Origin: Rhizophagus clarus
Lineage: Eukaryota > Glomeromycota > Glomeromycetes > Glomerales > Glomeraceae
DNA: 64,000 bases
Assembly (NCBI GenBank): GCA_015698045.1
Contig: BLAL01000285.1
Span: forward strand, 2,108,001 to 2,172,000
Reading direction: 5' to 3'
Numbering within the stretch: position 1 is the first letter of the stretch; every line of letters begins with the position of its first letter. Below are positions 56,833 to 64,000 of this stretch, piece by piece. Position numbers and translations under genes: made by a program. The notes below the pieces were generated by a model. That model saw only the letters and a list, made by a program, of their open reading frames with translations, did not search any database and was not told the DNA's origin.

Positions 56833-59800
56833 ATGAAAAAAGGGGGAAGAAAACGCATTGCTGCTAATATCATAGACAAATATAATAATCCTAGTTCATC
56901 GACCTCTGAACAAACATCTACTGAATTTACGATCAGAAAATCAAGAGAGAAGGTTCCGTACTTTTGCAGCCATTGTAATGGGAAAATGGTCAATCTGCGT
57001 ACGAAGGAGGAACATAAGCAAACGAATGAGCAAACGACTTCTTTGGAACCATTAAATCGCGATAAGGCTCCAACGTCTCAAGAGTTAGTAGAACTGATTG
57101 ATTCGACAATATCGTTAGCAGAACCACAAGATACGACAATGTCTATTGATACACATTCTGATAATGATACATATGAGGAACAGAAATATATATTTCTTCC
57201 ACGCAAAAAAAGGGCAAAACCAGGCACATTTCGTCGTATCACTGAAGTTGAGCTAGTCGCTGAAGATTCCTCTTATAATGTGCCAGCTGAATATGACACA
57301 GATGATATCTACACTAGTGAATCTTCGACACAAGAAGATTCTCCTAATGATGAAGATAACGATTTTTCAGATAATTTTGAGAATTACTCTCATCCTATGT
57401 TCGACATACCGGATATTTCAGACACACCAGATATTTCAGAATTACCAATAGATGAATTAATTAAAGGGATTTTGATATGGATTATGAAGTTCAGGTCGAG
57501 TCATAACATACTAAATACCGCAATTAAAGAATTAATACAATTTATTAAAATAATATTGAAAGTATGTAAAAATATCAATTACGAATCATTCCCAAATTCA
57601 TTATACATGCTAAGAAAAAAGTTAGGACTTTTCGATCGATTTACGCAGTTTGCAGCCTGCCAAAAATGCCACAAATTATACAAAAAAGAGGAGATAATAT
57701 CAAAAGATAATAATACCGTTATGAAATGCAGCCATGTCAAATTTCCAAATTCGGCTACAAAGAGATTAAAATAATGTCGTACTCCTTTAAGGAAGAAAAT
57801 TTCTTTAAATAATAGTATATCAATTGTTCCTGAATTAATTTATCCGGTCTCGAGTATACAACAGCAGCTTTCTAATATATTCAAGTGGCCAGGATTTGAA
57901 GAATTACTGCGGCATTGGACACGTCGTTCAATAATTGACAATGTTCTACCAGATATTTATGACGGCCAAATATGGAAAAATCTTAAGGAATCGTCTGAAC
58001 AAGGGTCAAATAACTTTTTTCGACCAGACAAGGCTGATGCTCATCTAGGATTAATGATGAATTTGGATTGGTTCCAGCCTTACGAAGGAACGATTTACAG
58101 TACAGATGTAATATACGCAGTAATATGCAATCTACCTCGGGATGTTCGATTTAAGCCTGAAAATGTGCTTATACTCGGCATATTACCAGGGCCCGATGAG
58201 GTTAAATTGCATAAAGTTAATCATTATCTTTCGCCAATAATAACGGAATTAGAGTCACTTTAGGAAGGCGTGAATCTTAATCGCACTAATGAATGTCCAA
58301 ATGGCAAAGATATTCGAGCTGCATTAATAATTGCTTCGTGCGATATTCTTGGAGCTCGAAAATTATGCGGGCATATCACTGCCCTCGCATCATGTCATTG
58401 ATGCGAAAAAAGGGCCAATAATCACAATTTTGGTGGCATGGCGGATATGAGTGACTGGTTTATCATGAAAGATCCAGTAGAGCATCGTCAAAAGGCTTTG
58501 GAATGGCGACAATGCAAATCTAACGCAGAAAGAGAGAGATTCGTCAAGGTGAATGGCGTAAGGTGGTCTGAAATATTAAGACTCTCGTATTTTGATCTGA
58601 TTCGGTTTGTTGTTATAGATCTGATGCACTGCCTTTTTCTAGGAATCGCAAAATAGATAACAAAATGAATATAAATCGATGAAGATGTATTAACAGAAAA
58701 AGCTCTTCAATCAATTCAAAAGAAAATGAGCGAATTTAAGCTACCATCAGATTTGGGACGAATTCCTGGTAAAATCCATTGCGGTGAAGGTTTTTCTAAC
58801 TTTACCGCTGACCAATGGCACAACTTTTTCCTAATATACGCCACTGTTGTGTTATGGAATCATCTTCTGAATAAAGATCACAAAATTCTTACGTATTTCG
58901 TAAGAGTTTGTACGATTTTGGTTAGACAAATTGTGGAGATTAATGATATGAAAGAAGCCCATGAACTTTTAGTAAAGATAATTAAATTGATTGAAGAGCA
59001 TTATGGCAAAGGAAAAATAACGCCAAACCTCCACCTATCATTACATCTATGTGAGTGCTCTTATGATTACGGACCTCTGTATTCGTTCTGGTGCTTTAGC
59101 TTTGAACGAATGAATGGCGTATTAGGTAATTCAAATTTAAATTCATTTGCTGTGTCGATTTTTTGAATTATATTATTCCATTAAGCAAAGATTAATAATA
59201 AAATATTTATTAGGATCGTTGCCTAATAGCCACCACCAAATTGAACCTGAACTAATGCGTCGATTGATGATCAAAACACAAATAAATGATATTATCAGCT
59301 CAAGTTCAAAAGTAATCGGCATCGAATTACTCAATAAACAACCTTCTGTTGGTTCTCTTTCCAAATTTCCAACAAATGAAATGTATCAATTTTTGATGAA
59401 TTCCAGAAATATATTGGAATCACTAATTACTGGTTGCGAGGAATTTCCGGGTATATTTTTAGCACCACGATCTGAAGATATTCGTCTTGATGAACAAATC
59501 TACGATTTACTTATTGAATATTATAAGGATACATACGTAGATTCTATATTCAGAAAACCGTTCACAGAAAATTTATCCAATTTGACATCATTATCAACAA
59601 AGCGAATCGATATGAAAGATGTCAAATCGGTGCAGAAATTTTTGGATCTGCTGCTGCAACACGACATATTAAGAGCTCATTTGTCTTAGCTAAATTTATT
59701 AATCGTGATGGGAATAGCGTCGATACTTACCCAGGTCAAATCCAATTTTTTTTCGAACATAGCGTTCATTTATCCTCCCATAATTTGACACACAAATTGG

Positions 59801-60048
59801 CTTACATCAAATGGTACAAACTGGCAAATTTGACATCCTGATTCCATTTCAGTATTGATGATGATGTCAAAACTTGTAACGTCGAATTATGGGAAGATAG
59901 TTTCTATTTGAGCAGTAGAGATAATATAATCCCAATACACAACATTTTAGGTCAGTTTATACCTGTAAAATACAAAAAATCAGATCGATCTAATGCCAAA
60001 GAATATTTAGCCGTTATTCCTATAAATAGAAAGTTCCATTTGTGTTAA
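56833..60048 (+). pseudogene. CACTA Tnp2-type transposase (broken, otherwise full length)
   Basis: The start MKKGGRKRIAANIIDKYNNP leads to a zinc-type motif YFCSHCNGKMVNLRTKEEH, an acidic stretch, and CxxC motifs (FAACQKCHKLYKK). Then FKWPGFEELLRHWTRR, GLMMNLDWFQPYEGTIYSTDVIYAVICNLP (first conserved Asp region), DMSDWFIMKDPVEHRQKALEWRQC, VRWSEILRLSYFDLIRFVVIDLMHCLFLGIAK (second Asp, D-x-MH), and LHLSLHLCECSYDYGPLYSFWCFSFERMNGVLG (Glu in FERMNG). The C-terminus ends NVELWEDSFYLSSRDNIIPIHNILGQFIPVKY and AVIPINRKFHLC. Breaks: TAA at 57772-57774, TAG at 58261-58263, TGA near 58399, TAG at 58654-58656, a frame change near 59140 and a few stops after 59686. Frames on both sides remain readable, so decay is moderate. 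Confidence 0.87.
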
Positions 60049-60667
60049 TTTAATATAATATTTATACTAGTCTAAATTGTTTAAACATTTTTTAACAAAT
60101 ATTGTATCATTATTTTTTATTATACTTAATAATATTAACATAGTAAATATATTATAACCATTATTTAATATAGAAAAGTGAATACAATTTGGCCATTATT
60201 CGTGTGAGGTCGAACATAATTTAATTTTTATTATATGCAATTTGACCATTATTCGGCTGGATCGAATCAGAGTCGAATATAGATTGAATTGCATATCATT
60301 ACTAATTTAGGTCAATTTTTTTAAAAATTGGCCGAATCTAGGCCAGATTTTTTGGAGGCCGAATATTCCTTTTTCGACTAGTGTTTCTAATAGTAATATT
60401 CAAGATTAACTAGATACTAATGAAACATGATTGAAAATTGCTAGTGAGGATGTTAGCCTTGATACAACTTTCCTTTTTTAGGAAGAGCGAGGTAGAAGAT
60501 TTCCTAAAAAACTATGACCAACGTAATAGATTTGCAATAATTAAATATTAGGTAGAAAAAAGCAGTTCTACACAATTAATGATAAAAAGAACATTTATGT
60601 ATGAATTTCGTGGTAAATTTAAATCAAAAAAATCAGAATCTGCAGGAAAATAGTGAAATACTAGAAC

Positions 60668-62007
60668 AGGACCCCAAACAATATATATATAGATCACATT
60701 AAAATCCAAATTTTTTACTATGATCAATAAGCAAATTATTTTAAACTCTGCTAAGTAAAATTTTATTATAACATCAAAATTTTATATTGTTAAGCAACTC
60801 ATTTTATGACATATATAAAAACTTTTATAAATAACTTATAAATTTATATTTATAGTACAATTTATTATAAAAATTAAAATACAAATAAATTTTAATGTGA
60901 TAAATAACTTAATTTAAATACCCAAAATATTAAAAATTTAAAAATTAATACTGTTATAGGGATACTAACCTTTCAATAAATATTATACCTAGAGTTATAA
61001 AAAATAAAGCACAATTATTTTCAACCATTCTGAACAACTTACTTAAGCACAAGAAGTTGATTTCATTTAACCAAAAATAGCAAAATTATACTTTAAAATT
61101 AAAAATCAAATAAATGATAAATAATTAAAAGTACAAAACTTGGTCATATTCCACGAATATTAATCCAATCATCATAAGATTTTTACTATAGGTAGATTCA
61201 ACCCTGCTGAACAACTTTACTTAAGGGAAAAAGGGATTTTATTTGACCAAAGTGGTAAAATCATGCTCTGAAGTTGCAAAACAGATTTTGCAAAAAAATT
61301 AATAATACAAAAATAGCTAATATTCTATGAATATTATGCCAATCATCATAAAATTTAATATGCAAGTAGATTCAATCCCGCTGAACAACTTTATTTAAGC
61401 GGAAAAAAGTGATTTTATTTGACCAAAGTGATGTAATTACATCCTGAAGTTAAAAGAGAAAAAAAAATTTTGGAATTAGTACTGTTTGAAAAATACAAAT
61501 TTCTTCATAAATATTATACCTAGCTTTAAGAAAATTAAGATTTGAATACTTTTGACATTGCTAAACAGCTTTACTTAAATATAAAAAGTGATTTCATTCA
61601 ACTAAAATTTATTTTACATATAGTTAAATTTAGTAAACAAAAAATAAGAATAAGAGAATATTATTATAAAAAATATATTTTTTTATAAATATAATATTTA
61701 ATTTTATGAAAACTAAAGTGTATAAAATCAATAATATATTGAAAAAAGAAAATATCTTTTTAAAAAAATTTTTAAAAATACAAGTGAAATTAAAATTTTT
61801 TCTTATATGTAGTATGAAAATCACTTCTTGCTATGCAAAATCTATATATAACTTTAACAATTTTAACTCTCTATTACGCATCTATAATTATGACTTTTTT
61901 TATTTTTTGCTTTCTAATAAGCAAAATTCTATATGACTTAAAAAAAAATTTTATATGATAAATAAGCAAATTTTTTTGTTACTTATATATATATTATTTG
62001 GGGTCCT
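60668..62007. mobile_element. hAT-type non-autonomous element, 1.34 kb, perfect 8-bp duplication
   Basis: Ends AGGACCCCAAACAATATATATAT and (inverse) AGGACCCCAAATAATATATATAT, flanked by ACTAGAAC at 60660-60667 and 62008-62015. Four internal units of about 175 bp share CTGAACAACTTTACTTAAG and ATTTGACCAAAGTGGTAAAAT (starting near 61031, 61207, 61380 and 61566). The sequence GATAAATAAGCAAATT / AATTTGCTTATTTATC recurs inverted near both ends. It has no transposase. It interrupts the MULE transposase. The shell at 32646-51296 is an older copy. Confidence 0.92.
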
Positions 62008-63329
62008 ACTAGAACTAAAAAATGTCAATATTCTTAGCATATAAATTTTACTTTTTCAGAATGTGCTACTTATATTACTATTAATTTATTCACAAATCAA
62101 CATAATTATGAATTAAGATCAAATGCTTTTGAATTCAATAGCAAATATAGAGAATTTTTAAAAGAAATGATAGATGAAATTGAAATAATAACTAAACATA
62201 GTAACCTTTTAATTACTTTACAATGAAATCTTCTAAAAGCAAGATTTTCAAAAATGAATTATTCAGATTCAGATTTGTCAAATGCCATATAAAAGTTTAA
62301 GTCTCTTGATCGCAGTAATATGCATAATGATGCATCTGATTTTCTTATCAACCTTATCCAAAAGAAGCAAGAGAATCTTCAGTTCTTTGTTAAATTTAAA
62401 CTTGATAATGATAATTAGCTTACCCGCCTTTTTTGGATGACTTCTGAGCAAGTCGTACTCTGGATTAAGTATCATGATGTTATAATTAATGACAATATGG
62501 TAAAAATAAATATAATGGTATGCCTTTAAGTGTATTTGTTGGTATGGATAATAATGGTCATACAAGATTACTTGCATAAGTAATTATTAACAATGAAATA
62601 TTTGAAACTTACCAATGGATATTACAATGTGTATTGCAAGCTATTGAACAACAATCTTTAGTATTTTTTACTGATGCTAACCTGGCTATGAACGCTGCTA
62701 TACCTGTTTAATTTTCAAATAGTTATCATGCATATTGTATATACTATATTGGACAAAATTTACCAAAAAATTTGAAAGGAAAATTAGGAGAACATTATAA
62801 TTACTTTATTAAAAATTTTTACAAATGCTGTAATAGTTTGTGTGAATTATTATTTATTGCACAATGGAATAATTTATTAAAGAAATTCTCATTAGCTAAA
62901 GATTATCTTCTTAAAGTACTATGGTTATTAAAGAAATCATGGATATGCTATTACTTGTGAAAAATATTTACAGCTGGTATTGAATCTACCTCACAAATTG
63001 AAGGAATGAATGCAATTACTATTAAAAAAACAGTAAGAAGCAATTCAACTTTATGTCATCTTATTGATAATTTATCTGAAAGGCTTACCTCAGAACTTCA
63101 ATGAAAAAAATTTCATAAATATTAAACTGCAACCACAAGTTCAATTTTATTATCAACAGAAGATGATCTTTTTTCTTCAATAACTAAGATATTAGAAAAG
63201 TATTTAACAATAAATATAGTAACAGCTATTAAAGAAGAAATGTCACAATGTTTATATCTTCAAGTCACCATAATTTCTTTTTCTGAAGTAGATTTTATTC
63301 AAGATCAAGTAAGTACAGTAATTTTAGAG

Positions 63330-63455
63330 ATCAGAATTTAGATTAGAATTAGAATTAGAATTAGGGTTAAGGTTAGGATTAGGATTAGAATTAGGCTTAG
63401 TAAAGTTAGGATTAGAAGGATTAGTGTTAGGATTAAGGTTAGTGTTAGGGTAAGA
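63330..63455 (+). repeat. Telomere-like (TTAGGG/TTAGAA) repeats inside a MULE intron
   Basis: About 20 hexamer-like words TTAGAA, TTAGGG, TTAAGG, TTAGGA, TTAGTG in tandem lie between the donor CAAG|TAAGT region (about 63310) and the acceptor TTTTTTTTTAG|GATATGGATG (about 63520). The core TTAGGGTTAAGGTTAGGATTAGG is close to the fungal telomere repeat TTAGGG. It is an interstitial, degenerate tract. Confidence 0.75.
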
Positions 63456-64000
63456 GGATAAGATTTTATTTGTTATAATTTATAATGTATTAATTGCATT
63501 TTTTTCTTTTTTTTTTAGGATATGGATGAACATGTCAGGTTTATTGAAGATAATTATAATGTGCAGATGGTTAAATTACAATCAATTATTGATGAGATTG
63601 GTAAAGAAGATATTAGAGAGATCTGAAAATTTTGTGATATTTGACCTGAAAAAAGGAGTTTTATTCATTACATTGTGATTTCTAATGAAATCTCTTTTTT
63701 ATGTTCATGTTTAACTACAATTTCAAAGGGGGTCATTTGTTGTCATTATTTTCACGTAATAATGTCTTCAAAAATTGCAGGTTTTCATATTTCAATGATC
63801 CCAGAAAGATGGTACCAGGATGCTTATCAAGAAATGAACTTATTACAAGAAAATAATTTAGTATTTGCATATGAAAAAGAAACTACTGATAATATTAATT
63901 CAGATAATATTCTTCCATTACGTAAAAAACATTATACATTTTTTAAAAATAAAAATTATTTTTTTTTTATCATTTTTGTTAATTATGCAATATATATATA

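Larger units (their letters stand above)
53257..60383. mobile_element. Complete CACTA (EnSpm-type) transposon, 7.1 kb, TTT duplication
   Basis: Ends CACTAGTCGAAAAAGGA (53257-) and TCCTTTTTCGACTAGTG (-60383) are exact inverse copies and are flanked by TTT on both sides (53254-53256, 60384-60386), the 3-bp duplication of this superfamily. Sub-terminal regions repeat AGGTCGAAT / ATTCGGCC words. It has two divergent genes, a minus-strand accessory gene (53713-55979) and a plus-strand Tnp2-type transposase (56833-60048), separated by a repeat-rich region. It inserted into the N-terminal coding part of the MULE transposase. Confidence 0.93.
53130..63940 (+). pseudogene. Mutator-like (MULE, FAR1/SWIM) transposase gene, split by two insertions and decayed
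   Basis: Pieces: the N-terminus MELLYCHNTLFASKDISNIPVFTDDD (53130-53256); after the CACTA insertion, FAR1-type DNA-binding KSEVEDFLKNYDQRNRFAIIKY and TFMYEFRGKFKSKKSESAGK (60384-60667); after the hAT-type insertion and a short intron, CATYITINLFTNQHNYELRSNAFEF (62059-). The catalytic part has PLSVFVGMDNNGHTRLLA, NEIFETYQWILQCVLQAI and VFFTDANLAMNAAI, then AGIESTSQIEGMNAITIKK. After an intron (about 63310-63520) comes a SWIM-type zinc region FLCSCLTTISKGVICCHYFHV and SMIPERWYQDAYQE. The family cuts and pastes with 8-11 bp duplications. At least ten in-frame stops or frame changes. The 3' end lies near or beyond the window edge. No MULE terminal repeats found. Confidence 0.8.

Noticed and set aside
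1-64000. tRNA, rRNA or other structured RNA genes
   Set aside because: I looked for tRNA T-arm words (GGTTCGA-type) with matching stems and for rRNA-like conserved stretches and found none outside coding sequence.
1-64000. LTR retroelements, Polinton-like or viral insertions
   Set aside because: I saw no long direct terminal repeats with TG...CA ends and no protease, integrase or capsid-like coding; the retroelement traces present are LINE-type.

Overview
The window looks like nuclear DNA of a very AT-rich, transposon-filled fungus, most likely an arbuscular mycorrhizal fungus (Glomeromycotina, Rhizophagus/Gigaspora type). The reasons are short GT-AG introns of about 60-80 nt, fungal host genes (SHB17, DNAJC9 and MED19 families), and several transposase families that I recognise as typical of that group (FAR1-type MULE, Tnp2-type CACTA, Plavaka-type, BED-hAT, and a LINE ORF1-like family). 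I saw no bacterial or organellar signature and no tRNA or rRNA gene. The lineage call is inference.

Only four convincing host genes are present, in two small islands. Island 1 (11.6-13.7 kb) has a six-exon SHB17-like histidine phosphatase on + and a two-exon DNAJC9-like J-protein on -, converging with about 100 bp between their stops. Island 2 (25.0-27.7 kb) has a two-exon protein matching the C-terminal zinc/HNH-like tail of EXD2 on -, divergent from a seven-exon MED19-like Mediator subunit on +, with a shared 320-bp promoter region.

The rest is repeats and mobile elements. 0-11 kb: a 2.2-kb TIR element with an 8-bp target duplication, filled with a 117-bp minisatellite; a 3.3-kb Tc1/mariner-type element with a decayed transposase; and a putative 4.4-kb foldback region containing a satellite-filled MITE and a second array related to the first. 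13.8-25 kb: an 88-bp MITE, a polypurine-rich TIR element, a 506-bp hAT-type MITE with a perfect 8-bp duplication, and a decayed LINE-ORF1-like element. 29.7-32.3 kb: the 3' part of a LINE, abutting a minisatellite of about 19 bp units.

32.6-51.3 kb is one nest. An old hAT-type non-autonomous element (shell) has been opened by a TA-target TIR element, itself opened by a Plavaka-type transposon, itself opened by a nearly whole BED-hAT. A separate half-LINE in the shell carries a MITE and a second, older hAT copy. 53.1-63.9 kb is a Mutator-like (FAR1/SWIM) transposase gene split by a complete 7.1-kb CACTA element (TTT duplication) and by a second, young copy of the shell hAT element (perfect ACTAGAAC duplication).

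The most unusual signal is a set of tandem arrays whose repeat unit is a 31-49 nt segment bracketed by a good 3' splice site (pyrimidine run-TAG) and a good 5' splice site (GTAAGG, GTAAAT or GTATG), repeated at three loci (about 0.93-2.17, 8.16-9.50 and 17.2-17.5 kb). They read like arrays of mini-exons and mini-introns carried by transposon-like elements. I know of no named family with this architecture. Whether they are transcribed and spliced cannot be seen from the sequence.
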